Source: Chitinophaga sp. CF118 (GTDB lineage Bacteria > Bacteroidota > Bacteroidia > Chitinophagales > Chitinophagaceae). From it: a DNA stretch of 64,000 nucleotides. The notes below the pieces were generated by a model. The model had not been told where the DNA came from. It saw nothing but the letters and a program-made list of their open reading frames with translations, and made no database searches. The stretch's first letter is position 1. Each line of letters starts with the position of its first letter. The position numbers were made by a program, and so were the translations under genes. Below, piece by piece: positions 17,251 to 26,296 of the stretch. The stretch is taken from positions 744,001-808,000 of the forward strand of contig NZ_FOMK01000002.1 of the NCBI RefSeq assembly GCF_900112615.1, read 5' to 3'.

Positions 17251-17559
17251 TTATCCCGCCATCTTCGACAAGATCGTTTTATCGATATAAAAAGTACCAA
17301 AAGGTATAAAACAGGCTATCAGTACTTTCCAGGTAGTTGTACTGAATTTCCATTTGTATTCAACACCAATACTCAATGTATTGACCACAAAGAATACAAA
17401 TAATAATCCGTGAATGGGTCCCATTGTTTTCACCAGTGAAGGTTCGCTGTAAGCATATTTGAGAGGCATAGCAATACATACGAGTATCAGCAGGGAAATA
17501 CCTTCCAGGAAAGCAATCAGGCGTAGCCTTCCGATCTTTGTTGTAAGAAATTTAAGCAT
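17251..17559 (-). CDS. DUF3817 integral membrane protein
   Basis: A 102-residue membrane protein with three predicted helices (GRLRLIAFLEGISLLILVCI, IHGLLFVFFVVNTLSIGVEY and VLIACFIPFGTFYID). The pattern of LEGxSxLxL near the N-terminus, MGPIHG in the middle and a final PFGTFYxD is that of DUF3817, seen in small proteins such as YdzA. Function unknown. It sits between an AraC regulator and pepE on the same strand. Confidence 0.85.
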   Translation of the reverse strand: MLKFLTTKIGRLRLIAFLEGISLLILVCIAMPLKYAYSEPSLVKTMGPIHGLLFVFFVVNTLSIGVEYKWKFSTTTWKVLIACFIPFGTFYIDKTILSKMAG

Positions 17560-17612
17560 GCCGCAAAGTTCGGTTTTACGACAGCTGCCTGTTAGGACAA
17601 AAACCGCTCATT

Positions 17613-18482
17613 TCAGGATTTTTCAATCATCTTCCGGAAATCTGATGGAGGAATGCCTTCATATTTTTTAAAGAGACGGGTGAAATAGGACGGATCCTCA
17701 AACCCCACCTCATTCGCCACTTCCCTGATCGTGTGATCACTTTGCGTTAACAGCGCTTTCGCTTCCTGCACAATTGCTTCGTCAATCCATTTGGTGGGAG
17801 ATTTTCCTGTAATTGCCTTTACCGTTTTATTCAGATGATTAGGGGTAATATTCAGTAAAGATGCATAGTCTGATACCTGGTGCAGGATTTTGATCTTTGA
17901 GAAGATCAATTCCTTAAACCTGTTGACGAGCGGTTGATTGGTAGCAGATAATGGTTGGTACGACTGTTTTACTTCCGATAACAACGTAACCAGATAAGGT
18001 TGGATCACAGCTCCATCCTGGGTATAATCAAGCAGCATCCGTCGAAAAAGATGCAATACAAACTGAGAACGTTGTACATCCAACCGGATCAACGGGTTTC
18101 CCCATACCTGCAGAAATTCAAATTTACCATGCTCCCCGGCCAGTATATCACTGTGAAAATTGCAGAAGTATCCTTTGTTCACCTGCCCCGGTTCAAATGA
18201 AAATACCTGTCCTGCAGGAACAAACAACATTTCATCTTTATGGATGGTATAACATTCACTGCCAATCTTCATAATAGCCTCTCCCTCTGTAAGATAAAGG
18301 CAACTATGCGTGGTGCCCCTGGAAGCTGGTACAGCATGGGTAACATGGCGGTACATATCTTCTACCCTTACAATGAAGAATTTCCCTATACCGGGCTTTA
18401 AAATGCTTTTAAATACAGGTTCCATAAACCTGTCTGTGAAAGCATTCGGATCGTAGATTTCGATTTCTTTCTTTGCTGACAT
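17613..18482 (-). CDS. AraC family transcriptional regulator
   Basis: A 289-residue AraC-type protein. The N-terminal cupin-like half contains EGEAIMKIGSECYTIHKDEM and FVPAGQVFSFEPG. The C-terminal HTH pair includes YASLLNITPNHLNKTVKAIT and REVANEVGFEDPSYFTRLFK, then KYEGIPPSDFRK. It is the first gene of a run (AraC, DUF3817, pepE) on the reverse strand, with gaps of 53 and 23 bp, so it may regulate itself and the two small genes. Ligand unknown. Confidence 0.9.
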   Translation of the reverse strand: MSAKKEIEIYDPNAFTDRFMEPVFKSILKPGIGKFFIVRVEDMYRHVTHAVPASRGTTHSCLYLTEGEAIMKIGSECYTIHKDEMLFVPAGQVFSFEPGQVNKGYFCNFHSDILAGEHGKFEFLQVWGNPLIRLDVQRSQFVLHLFRRMLLDYTQDGAVIQPYLVTLLSEVKQSYQPLSATNQPLVNRFKELIFSKIKILHQVSDYASLLNITPNHLNKTVKAITGKSPTKWIDEAIVQEAKALLTQSDHTIREVANEVGFEDPSYFTRLFKKYEGIPPSDFRKMIEKS

Positions 18483-18524
18483 ACATAAGATTCTGTCTAA
18501 ACGGCAGATAAACAGGAAGTAAAT

Positions 18525-18593
18525 AGGAAGTAAACAGGCTCATCCTACGTTAAAAAACGAAGGATGAACGAAGGATGAGCCTATTTACTTCCT
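18525..18593. repeat. 22-bp inverted repeat with internal short tandem repeats
   Basis: Arms 18525-18546 (AGGAAGTAAACAGGCTCATC + CT) and 18572-18593 match with one mismatch over 22 bp. Just outside and inside there are short tandem copies: AGGAAGTAAA twice (18514-18534) and ACGAAGGATGA twice (18558-18578). It lies between the divergent ends of the AraC promoter region and the 3' end of rmuC, so terminator function for rmuC is possible. Confidence 0.6.
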
Positions 18594-18697
18594 CTTTAGT
18601 TCCTGATTGTATACTTATTATATACCATATGTATAGAACAAGTCCCTTGTATGACGACTGAAACCTTGGGATATTGTCTGGATAAAGTAATTTATAA

Positions 18698-20020
18698 TTA
18701 ATCTTCCACCTCCTCCTCATCTTCCAGCAGTGCCTCTTCCACTATGACCTGGGGTAATGCTTTTTTAGCACTGATTTTCATATGTTTCATATGATGCGCC
18801 TGGCTAACCAGGTTCCCTTTACCCGTTGTCATCTTCTTTTTGGAATCCTGGAAAGCACCAGCTGCCCTGTCCAGATGAATCCCTACCTTATCAAACTCTT
18901 CTACAAAAGAAGCCAGTTTATCGTACAATTTACCGGCACGCTCCGCAATGGCCTTTGCATTCCTGTCAATACTATCTTTCTGCCACATATCGTTGACCAG
19001 TTTCATGGCCGTGATAATATTGGTAGGACTGATAAGGATAATCCGTTTTTTGTAGGCATACTGCCATAAGGCCGGATCGGTTTGCATAGCCGTGATATAG
19101 GCTGCTTCTACAGGAATGAACATCATTACAAAGTCCAGACTGTCTGTTACATCCTGGTAACTTTTGCCACTTAATCCGTCTATATGTGTTTTAATGGAAC
19201 GCACCAGCAATGCCAGCTGCTGTTCCTGCATTACCGGGTCGGTTGACTTATAAAAATTCTCATAGTGTACCAGCGATACTTTGGAATCTATAACGATAGT
19301 ACGGCTGTCCGGGTATTTAACCAGTACATCCGGCTGGATAGTATCTCCATCATCATTAAGGGATCGCTTTTGAACAAAATAGTGGATATCTTTCTGCATA
19401 CCGGTATATTCCAGGATGCTTTCCAGTATCATTTCACCCCAGTTGCCCTGGTGTTTCACAGAACCCCGGAATGCCTGGGTTAAATTATTGGCTTGTTCGG
19501 CCAGGGTCTGGTTCAGCGTCATCATATGCACCACCTGCTCCCTGAGTGAAATACGGTCGTCAGATTCCGTTTTCAGCTTTGCGCTGAACTCCTGCTTAAA
19601 AGAAGTAATATTCTCCTTTAAGGGGTCTAAAATAGCCTTTAATGAACTTTCCTGGTCTTTGCTGAATGCATTCTTTTTTTCCTCCAGGATCTGGTTCGCA
19701 AGTACTTTAAACTGGTTCTCGAATTTATGTCCGATGTTTTCTATTTCTTCCTTCTGATGATCCAGCTTTTCATTCTTATAACGCAATTGCGCTTCCAGCT
19801 GGATCTTTTCTCCTGATATCTGTTGCTGGATATTAACAGCAATTCTGAGTTCTTCCTTTATCTGTTCCAGTTGCTGTTTCTGTCCGGTTATGATCTGTTG
19901 CATATGATCTGCCTGGATTTTCAGCGAAGCATTCTCTGCCGTTTTTTGCCGCATCACCAAAAAAGCAAGGATAAAGCCAACGATGAAAGCTAGCAGGCTC
20001 ACAAGAATTATTGTACCCAT
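18698..20020 (-). CDS. rmuC: DNA recombination protein RmuC
   Basis: A 440-residue RmuC family protein, implicated in limiting inverted-repeat-induced DNA rearrangement. A membrane anchor is at the N-terminus (GTIILVSLLAFIVGFILAF), a long coiled coil covers residues ~30-170, and the RmuC nuclease-like domain spans ~180-390. It contains KHQGNWGEMILESILEYTGM, PDVLVKYPDSRTIVIDSKVS, VMMFIPVEAAY and RIILISPTNIITAMK. An acidic tail ends the protein. It lies 12 bp downstream of a 3-methyladenine glycosylase gene, so the two repair genes are probably one operon. Confidence 0.92.
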   Translation of the reverse strand: MGTIILVSLLAFIVGFILAFLVMRQKTAENASLKIQADHMQQIITGQKQQLEQIKEELRIAVNIQQQISGEKIQLEAQLRYKNEKLDHQKEEIENIGHKFENQFKVLANQILEEKKNAFSKDQESSLKAILDPLKENITSFKQEFSAKLKTESDDRISLREQVVHMMTLNQTLAEQANNLTQAFRGSVKHQGNWGEMILESILEYTGMQKDIHYFVQKRSLNDDGDTIQPDVLVKYPDSRTIVIDSKVSLVHYENFYKSTDPVMQEQQLALLVRSIKTHIDGLSGKSYQDVTDSLDFVMMFIPVEAAYITAMQTDPALWQYAYKKRIILISPTNIITAMKLVNDMWQKDSIDRNAKAIAERAGKLYDKLASFVEEFDKVGIHLDRAAGAFQDSKKKMTTGKGNLVSQAHHMKHMKISAKKALPQVIVEEALLEDEEEVED

Positions 20021-20032
20021 AAATAATGTATT

Positions 20033-20638
20033 TTAATTTTTTCCGCTGATGTACTTACTGCTTTTTACAATAAAACGGTAAGGCAGCAACGCGTCTTCTC
20101 CGGCATAATCAACGCCTATCCGGGGAGTGGCTGCAATATCCGAAGAAGGTGGCACAAAACCATCTGAAGCAATGATGATCTCATCGTGTAATAAAGTGCA
20201 ACCGGTATGTTTAGTAGCGAGACCTAATGCCTTGGATACATTGCCGGGACCTTTTGTAAGTGTATAATCTGCTTTCTTTTTGCCGGTACGTATGAGCATA
20301 TCCGAAATTCCTTCCAGCGGTTCTACCGCACGGACTAATATTGCGTGGGGAATATCCCGTTCATTGGTAACAATGTTGAACAGATGATGAATACCGTAAC
20401 ATAAATATACATACGCCGTACCTCCGGGATGATACATGATTTCTGTTCTTGCAGTACGGCGGCCCCCAAAAGCATGGGAGGCTTTATCCTTTACACCTGC
20501 ATAGGCTTCCACTTCCACAATACGACCGGAGGTAACAATACCATCAAATTGTGTAACAATGATCTTCCCCAACAATTCACGGGCTATTTTCAAAACGTCT
20601 TTACGGTTATAAAATTCCTGATTCAGTTTTTCCATCAT
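20033..20638 (-). CDS. DNA-3-methyladenine glycosylase (AAG/MPG family)
   Basis: A 201-residue base-excision repair glycosylase of the mammalian AAG type, removing alkylated purines and hypoxanthine. Visible signatures are ARELLGKIIVTQFDG, GRIVEVEAYAGVKDKASHAF with the catalytic Glu in EVEAY, GGRRTARTEIMYHPGGTAYV, YGIHHLFNIVTNE, and LTKGPGNVSKALGL. Length is typical. It is first of a two-gene reverse-strand unit with rmuC. Confidence 0.93.
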   Translation of the reverse strand: MMEKLNQEFYNRKDVLKIARELLGKIIVTQFDGIVTSGRIVEVEAYAGVKDKASHAFGGRRTARTEIMYHPGGTAYVYLCYGIHHLFNIVTNERDIPHAILVRAVEPLEGISDMLIRTGKKKADYTLTKGPGNVSKALGLATKHTGCTLLHDEIIIASDGFVPPSSDIAATPRIGVDYAGEDALLPYRFIVKSSKYISGKN

Positions 20639-20737
20639 TCACATAAAGATAAATAACTACTCAATTACTACCTATAGTCATATAAAGCCGGGGCCGGAAA
20701 GTCATAAAAAGCTGCTTAGTTAATCTGCCCGTTTTTT

Positions 20738-20754
20738 GTTAACTTTAAGTAAAC
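20738..20754. promoter_or_regulatory. 17-bp imperfect palindrome upstream of xdhA
   Basis: GTTAACTTTAAGTAAAC is symmetric except at the centre and one base pair (GTTnACTTnAAGTnAAC), and ends 12 bp before the TTG start of xdhA. It includes TAACTTTA, one base from the TAnnTTTG -7 consensus, so an operator overlapping the promoter is plausible. It shares GTTTACT on one strand with the palindrome between uricase and allB. Confidence 0.4.
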
Positions 20755-20766
20755 CTCATTGACGCA

Positions 20767-22164
20767 TTGCTTAACCTGATTCTCAATAATGAAAGCATTG
20801 GTACCGGACTACCCAAGGGTATGCTATTACTGGATTTTATCCGGTACCATCAACATCTCACCGGCACTAAAACCGGCTGTAATGAAGGCGACTGCGGTGC
20901 CTGTACGGTATTGGTGGGAGAAATCCGCAATAACGAACTGCAATACCGCTCCTTCACTTCCTGCCTCACTCCTTTAGGAAATGTTCAGGGCAAACATGTG
21001 GTGACCATTGAAGGAGTTAATATGGAAGTATTAAATCCCGTTCAACAGGCGATGGTTGACCATTCTGCTACACAATGCGGTTTCTGTACACCTGGTTTTG
21101 TAATGTCGCTGGCTGGCTTTTGCCTGAGCAGGAAGGCTCCCGTTGTCCGGAATGCGATTGCTGCTGTGGATGGAAACATCTGCCGGTGTACCGGTTACAA
21201 GTCTATTGAACGGGCAGCAGTGGCAGTGACCAAATTACTGCAGGACAGAAATGGTACAGAGCCACTGCAGTTTGCAGTGGAACAAGGCATCCTGCCCGCT
21301 TATTTTACGGGAATAAAAGAAAGATTGAACCTGCTGGTAGCTCTTAACGGGGAACATGCTTTTGAGAATGCGGGAGAAATACCTGTTGAGGTAAGGTTTG
21401 CAGCTGGAGGTACAGATCTGTATGTACAGCAACCGGAAGAGATGCAGTTATCTGCTATTCATTTTTTACTCGATCAGAAAAAGGATATTACCAAACAAGG
21501 AAACCGCTGTGTACTTGAACCTGCTGTGACAGTAACCGATCTGCTGGAGTCTGCTGTGATGCGGGCCTATTTCCCGCAAATGGCAAATTATGTAAAACGG
21601 GTATCCTCTACTCCTATCAGGAATATGGCTACCATAGCCGGTAATTTTATTAATGCATCTCCTATTGGTGACTTTACCATCTTCTTTCTCGCACTAAATG
21701 CAATGCTGGAATTTAATACCGGCAGAACATTACTGCTCAGCGATCTTTATCTCGGTTATAAAAAACTGGATAAAAGTCCGGATGAATATATCCGGAACAT
21801 CTCGTTCGAACTCCCCGGCTCTGCTACCTTATTTAATTTCGAAAAAGTATGTAAACGTACGCACCTGGATATTGCCAGCGTGAATACCGCTATCAGCATT
21901 ACTACACAGGAAGATACTATCACTTCAGTCCTTATTTCCGCAGGTGGCGTAGCGCCTGTTCCATTATTGTTAAAGGCAGTAGCGGAATACCTGACCGGGA
22001 AAACGGTCAGCGAAAAAGTTGTACTGGAAGCGATAGAGATAGCGCAAACAGAAATATCCCCGATGAGTGACACACGTGGAAGTGCCGAATATAAAAGGCT
22101 GCTGTTAGGTCAACTGATAAAAGCTCATTTCATCACCCTTTTCCCCTGGCTGCACCTGGTATGA
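20767..22164 (+). CDS. xdhA: Xanthine dehydrogenase small subunit (2Fe-2S and FAD)
   Basis: The electron-transfer subunit of molybdenum xanthine dehydrogenase. Residues 1-80 hold a plant-type 2Fe-2S domain (GCNEGDCGACTVL) and ~85-155 the second cluster (CGFCTPGFVMS and CRCTGYKSI). From ~190 comes the FAD-binding domain (FAAGGTDLYV, PIRNMATIAGNFINASPIGD), then the CO-dehydrogenase flavoprotein C-terminal domain. The start must be TTG 20767 or a nearby non-ATG codon: the frame has no ATG between the upstream TAA and the conserved MLNLILN region. It overlaps xdhB by 4 bp (ATGA). It oxidises hypoxanthine/xanthine to urate with XdhB. Confidence 0.93.
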   Translation: MLNLILNNESIGTGLPKGMLLLDFIRYHQHLTGTKTGCNEGDCGACTVLVGEIRNNELQYRSFTSCLTPLGNVQGKHVVTIEGVNMEVLNPVQQAMVDHSATQCGFCTPGFVMSLAGFCLSRKAPVVRNAIAAVDGNICRCTGYKSIERAAVAVTKLLQDRNGTEPLQFAVEQGILPAYFTGIKERLNLLVALNGEHAFENAGEIPVEVRFAAGGTDLYVQQPEEMQLSAIHFLLDQKKDITKQGNRCVLEPAVTVTDLLESAVMRAYFPQMANYVKRVSSTPIRNMATIAGNFINASPIGDFTIFFLALNAMLEFNTGRTLLLSDLYLGYKKLDKSPDEYIRNISFELPGSATLFNFEKVCKRTHLDIASVNTAISITTQEDTITSVLISAGGVAPVPLLLKAVAEYLTGKTVSEKVVLEAIEIAQTEISPMSDTRGSAEYKRLLLGQLIKAHFITLFPWLHLV

Positions 22165-24464
22165 AAAACATTGACTCACATACACACGTAAACGGTCAAT
22201 CCGTTTACCTGGACGATATTCCGCTCATTCACGGCACCTTGTTTGGCGCGGCGTACGGCTCACCAATAGCACATGGTATCATTACCGCACTGGAACTGGA
22301 AGATGCATTGCAGGTACCAGGTGTAGTACGGATCTTCACCTATAAAGATATCCCTGGCGAAAACCAGATAGGCGGCATTATTCCCGATGAACCGTTACTC
22401 GCAGAACATCATGTACATTTTTGCGGAATGCCCGTGGCATTTGTTGTGGCCCATACACTGGAAGCCGCCAGAGCTGCGGTTCACAAAATCAAGATGATCA
22501 TCGATCCCCTGCCGGTGATCACAGATCCCAGGGAGGCACAGGCCAAAGGTGAACTGATCATTCCTCCACGCACATTCACAATGGGAAATACTACACAGGC
22601 ATGGCAACAATGTACCTCCGTTTTTGAAGGCAGTGTAGACATCAACGGACAGGAACATCTCTATATAGAAACACAGGGTGCTTATGTTGTTCCGCAGGAG
22701 CATAACGCGTTGCGTATTCACTCTTCCACACAAGGCCCTACCGCTGTACAACGTACTGTGTCTAAAGTACTGGGGCTCCCCATGCATCAGTTGGAGGTAG
22801 TCGTAACCCGCCTGGGTGGCGGATTCGGAGGCAAAGAGGATCAGGCTAATATGTGGGCTGCTTTATGTGCGCTTGCGGCCTGGCATTTAAAAAGGCCTGT
22901 GAAATATGCTTTACACAGGATGGAAGATATGGTTATGACCGGCAAACGGCATCCTTATGCTGCCGATTTCAAAATAGGACTGGATGCATCCCTGAAAATT
23001 ATAGCATACGAAGTAACATTCTATCAGAATGCGGGCGCCTCTGCCGATCTGTCTCCGGCAGTTATGGCACGTACCTTATTTCATTGTACTAATAGTTATT
23101 TCATTCCCCATGTAAAAGCCACGGCTTATTCCTGCCGGACCAACCTTCCTCCCAATACAGCCTTCAGGGGCTTTGGCGGTCCGCAGGGCATGTTTGTGAT
23201 AGAAGCCGCTATTGCGCTGGCTGCAGAAAAATTACAACTTGATGCTTGTTCTATCCAGAAAGCAAACCTCATCCAATCGGGAGAAGCATTTCCTTATGGA
23301 CAGGTGGTACAAAGTGAAGCGGCTAACTGCTGGGAAAAGATGGAAACACTATATGATACAGCAGCCATGCGGGAGGCCGTGAAAGCCTTTAATAAAAGTA
23401 ACCATCAATATAAAAAAGGTATTGCATTTATGCCCGTATGTTTCGGGATCTCGTTTACCAATACTTTAATGAACAATGCCAGGGCATTGGTACATGTGTA
23501 TACTGATGGCAGCGTAGGCATCAGTACCGGTGCTATAGAAATGGGTCAGGGTGTGAATACAAAAATAGTACAGGTAGCCGCCCGGATATTTTCTATCCCA
23601 ACAGATAAAATAAAGATCAACCCTACCAATACATATAATATTGCCAATACCTCCCCTTCTGCCGCCAGTGCTACTGCCGACATGAATGGCAAGGCTACGT
23701 TAATAGCGTGTACAGCTATTGCTGCACGGTTAAAACAAGTAGCTGCAACCGTATTCGGCACTACCAATATTATATTCGAAAACGAACAGGTGCTGGCCAA
23801 TGGTGAAAGCACTGGCTGGGACTGGAAAAAACTCGTCCATGAAGCTTATATACAAAGGGTAAGTCTCTCCGAACATTCACATTATGCTACCCCTGAAATC
23901 CATTACGATATCAATAAAGAAAAGGGACACCCCTTCGCCTATCATGTATTTGGTACGGCTATACTGGAAGTGACGGTCGACTGCCTGCGCGGAACTTATG
24001 TAACTGATGCTGTAAAAGTGGTGCATGATTTTGGTGCCAGTATGAATACGGATATTGACCGCGGACAAATTGAGGGAGGTATTGTGCAGGGTATCGGATG
24101 GATGACTATGGAAGAGGTAGTATATGATAAAGAAGGACGACTGCGCTCAAATGCATTATCCACTTACAAGGTGCCGGATATTTATGCAGTACCAAAAGAA
24201 CTGCTGATAGAAGCACTGCAAACCCGGCAGGACAATCTTGCCATCTTCGGCTCAAAGGCTGTTGGCGAGCCTCCCCTGATGTATGGGATAGGCATCTGGT
24301 TTGCCTTGCGGAATGCAATCAGCGCATTCAGTCCATCTGCAAACATCCCTTTTACAACTCCTATGACACCGGAAAAAGTACTAATGGCATTACATTCAAA
24401 AAAGGCAACGGGAGATATTCATCAACATGCAGAAAAAGCTAGCTACCTGGGAATTAATCACTAA
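22161..24464 (+). CDS. xdhB: Xanthine dehydrogenase molybdenum-binding large subunit
   Basis: A 767-residue molybdopterin subunit. It has the aldehyde oxidase/xanthine dehydrogenase a/b hammerhead (HVNGQSVYLDDIP; GTLFGAAYGSPIAHG), then the Moco-binding domains with RLGGGFGGKEDQ, FRGFGGPQGMFV, GAIEMGQGVNTK and the catalytic-Glu motif GSKAVGEPPL near the end. AFRGFGG carries the substrate Arg of xanthine-type enzymes, favouring purines over aldehydes. Translationally coupled to xdhA by a 4-bp overlap and to xdhC by a 38-bp overlap. With XdhA it forms the cytoplasmic enzyme that feeds urate to the uricase encoded beside it. Confidence 0.94.
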   Translation: MKNIDSHTHVNGQSVYLDDIPLIHGTLFGAAYGSPIAHGIITALELEDALQVPGVVRIFTYKDIPGENQIGGIIPDEPLLAEHHVHFCGMPVAFVVAHTLEAARAAVHKIKMIIDPLPVITDPREAQAKGELIIPPRTFTMGNTTQAWQQCTSVFEGSVDINGQEHLYIETQGAYVVPQEHNALRIHSSTQGPTAVQRTVSKVLGLPMHQLEVVVTRLGGGFGGKEDQANMWAALCALAAWHLKRPVKYALHRMEDMVMTGKRHPYAADFKIGLDASLKIIAYEVTFYQNAGASADLSPAVMARTLFHCTNSYFIPHVKATAYSCRTNLPPNTAFRGFGGPQGMFVIEAAIALAAEKLQLDACSIQKANLIQSGEAFPYGQVVQSEAANCWEKMETLYDTAAMREAVKAFNKSNHQYKKGIAFMPVCFGISFTNTLMNNARALVHVYTDGSVGISTGAIEMGQGVNTKIVQVAARIFSIPTDKIKINPTNTYNIANTSPSAASATADMNGKATLIACTAIAARLKQVAATVFGTTNIIFENEQVLANGESTGWDWKKLVHEAYIQRVSLSEHSHYATPEIHYDINKEKGHPFAYHVFGTAILEVTVDCLRGTYVTDAVKVVHDFGASMNTDIDRGQIEGGIVQGIGWMTMEEVVYDKEGRLRSNALSTYKVPDIYAVPKELLIEALQTRQDNLAIFGSKAVGEPPLMYGIGIWFALRNAISAFSPSANIPFTTPMTPEKVLMALHSKKATGDIHQHAEKASYLGINH

Positions 24465-25383
24465 AAGCCTGCAACAGCACATACCTGTTATGCTGCTTTA
24501 TGTGTTACAAAGCCATGGCAGCAGTCCGGGCAGGCAGGGCTTTGCAATGGCAGTAGCCATAAATGGTGAAATGGAAGGTTCCATTGGTGGAGGCATTATG
24601 GAACATAAGTTTGTGGAAATGGCGAAAGCCTTATTACAACATCGTCATACACCACCCTCTCTCCGTCAGCAGGTACACGACAAAAGCAGCAGTCATCAGA
24701 GTGGTATGATCTGCTCTGGCGATCAAACCATCTTCCTCTACCAGGTGCAACCAACAGATCTTCATACTATAAAAAATATTATGCAGGCACAGCATGGAGC
24801 ATTACAACTTTCTCCTGCTGGTATCAGCTTTATGCAAACGCCCATCTCCCGGGATAGTTTTTATTTTATAATGCAATCAGAAGAAGACTGGTGCTACCAG
24901 GAATTGCTGGGTTATCAGCACAAACTGTATATTATAGGAGGTGGACATTGTTCACTGGCATTATCCAGAATCATGCGCATGATGGATTTTTATATCCATG
25001 TATTTGATAACCGCCCGGACCTCCACACCATGCAACAAAACCATGATGCACATGAAAAAACAGTGCTGAATGATTATGAGGAATTGCAGAACCTCATTCC
25101 TGCCGGTCTTCAGCATTATGTGGTAATCATGACCCTGGGTTACAGAACAGATGATATTGCACTGAGAAGTTTGATGGATAAAAAATTCGGATACCTGGGT
25201 GTACTGGGTAGCCAGGCCAAGATTCATAAAATGTTTACGGATTACAGCGCAGCTGGAATTCCCCAGGAAATGCTGTCCAGGCTGCATGCTCCGGTGGGCA
25301 TCCAGATAAAAAGCCAGACACCGGAAGAAATTGCGGTGAGTATAGCCGCAGAAATTATACAGGTAAAAAATGTGGTGTTTTAA
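24427..25383 (+). CDS. xdhC: Xanthine dehydrogenase accessory protein XdhC
   Basis: A 318-residue chaperone for insertion of sulfurated molybdenum cofactor into XdhB. The N-terminal XdhC/CoxI domain shows LLYVLQSHGSSPGRQGFAMA and GSIGGGIMEHKFVE. The C-terminal Rossmann domain shows LYIIGGGHCSLALSRIM and VIMTLGYRTDDIALRSLMDK, then YLGVLGSQAKIHKMF. The start overlaps the end of xdhB by 38 bp. It ends 2 bp before the convergent uricase gene. Confidence 0.92.
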   Translation: MQKKLATWELITKSLQQHIPVMLLYVLQSHGSSPGRQGFAMAVAINGEMEGSIGGGIMEHKFVEMAKALLQHRHTPPSLRQQVHDKSSSHQSGMICSGDQTIFLYQVQPTDLHTIKNIMQAQHGALQLSPAGISFMQTPISRDSFYFIMQSEEDWCYQELLGYQHKLYIIGGGHCSLALSRIMRMMDFYIHVFDNRPDLHTMQQNHDAHEKTVLNDYEELQNLIPAGLQHYVVIMTLGYRTDDIALRSLMDKKFGYLGVLGSQAKIHKMFTDYSAAGIPQEMLSRLHAPVGIQIKSQTPEEIAVSIAAEIIQVKNVVF

Positions 25384-25385
25384 TA

Positions 25386-26231
25386 CTACTCCCTTGTAAT
25401 AGTACCTTTAATCAACCCATACGGCTCATCCGTAGCAATAAAGATTTCATTTTTATTGATCAGTCCAAACTGTTCCAGGTTAAATGGAATGTGATGTTTA
25501 TTAGGCATCTCCAGGCTAATCTCTTTTACTATACTATGTTCCGCCAGCACTGCTTCCCCCATCGCATACAGGGTTTGCTGCACCGACAGGCTTTTATGGA
25601 ATGCAAATGTTTTTAAAAGGGTGTTCCGGATAGCCGTTGCGCAAGCTGTAAAATCCTGCCCGTTTGTATCATAAAGCCAGCTGGCCTCGCATTGTGTAGC
25701 AAGGATCCTGTCGTCTGTTTCCTTTAAACTGGTAAAGGCATCCCTGATAAAACTTTCAAATCCGGAATCTGCCGTTTTCAGGATCAGCAGATCTTTTACA
25801 CCAGACCATACACGTAAGTCATCTGCATTATGCACGATCCGTGCTGTGTTCTTTGCCGGACCATTGCCCATGAAGGCATGCGGATGCTGATTATCATCAA
25901 AAGACAACCGGGTATAACTGTGCTCTGTAATATCTATCGTAACCTGTCGTATCTGCGGATTATGAGACATAAAATGATCGGACAGGTAAATACCGAACGA
26001 TTCTATGGAAGAGTTAAAGTGTTCCCTGGCCAATGCATAAACGGTGTTCTTCTGAGTGTCTGTGGCCAGAATCTTTTTATTATCGCCTTCGGTATATGCC
26101 GTTATAAAATCTCCTTCCAGTGATATATTGACTGAGATCTGTTTAAATTCATGGTAATCCTTATGACGGATTACTTTGGACAAATTCACTGCATTTTTGC
26201 CGTAAGAGTTCCGGGTTAATTTTGCGCTCAT
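25386..26231 (-). CDS. uox: Urate oxidase (uricase)
   Basis: A 281-residue cofactor-free uricase, oxidising urate to 5-hydroxyisourate. Conserved family stretches include NSYGKNAVNLSKVIR at the N-terminus with the catalytic Lys region, LATDTQKNTVYALAREH containing the active-site Thr-Asp-x-x-K-N, FMGNGPAKNTARIVH, and NKHHIPFNLEQFGL and NEIFIATDEPYGLI near the end. Length agrees with the family. It is on the opposite strand from the rest of the purine genes, convergent with xdhC (2-bp gap) and divergent from allB. It therefore shares a 65-bp regulatory region with the allantoin operon. Confidence 0.93.
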   Translation of the reverse strand: MSAKLTRNSYGKNAVNLSKVIRHKDYHEFKQISVNISLEGDFITAYTEGDNKKILATDTQKNTVYALAREHFNSSIESFGIYLSDHFMSHNPQIRQVTIDITEHSYTRLSFDDNQHPHAFMGNGPAKNTARIVHNADDLRVWSGVKDLLILKTADSGFESFIRDAFTSLKETDDRILATQCEASWLYDTNGQDFTACATAIRNTLLKTFAFHKSLSVQQTLYAMGEAVLAEHSIVKEISLEMPNKHHIPFNLEQFGLINKNEIFIATDEPYGLIKGTITRE

Positions 26232-26245
26232 CTACAAGGGGTTTG

Positions 26246-26257
26246 TTTACTAGTAAA
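26246..26257. promoter_or_regulatory. 12-bp palindrome between uricase and allantoinase genes
   Basis: TTTACTAGTAAA is a perfect palindrome in the middle of the 65-bp divergent promoter region. It is a plausible operator for joint control of the uricase and allB-allC-allE-uraD-uraH transcripts. Its flanking GTTTACT half matches the one found upstream of xdhA. Confidence 0.4.
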
Positions 26258-26296
26258 GTACAAATTAATTGCCTATTTTTAATAAGAATCAATTGT

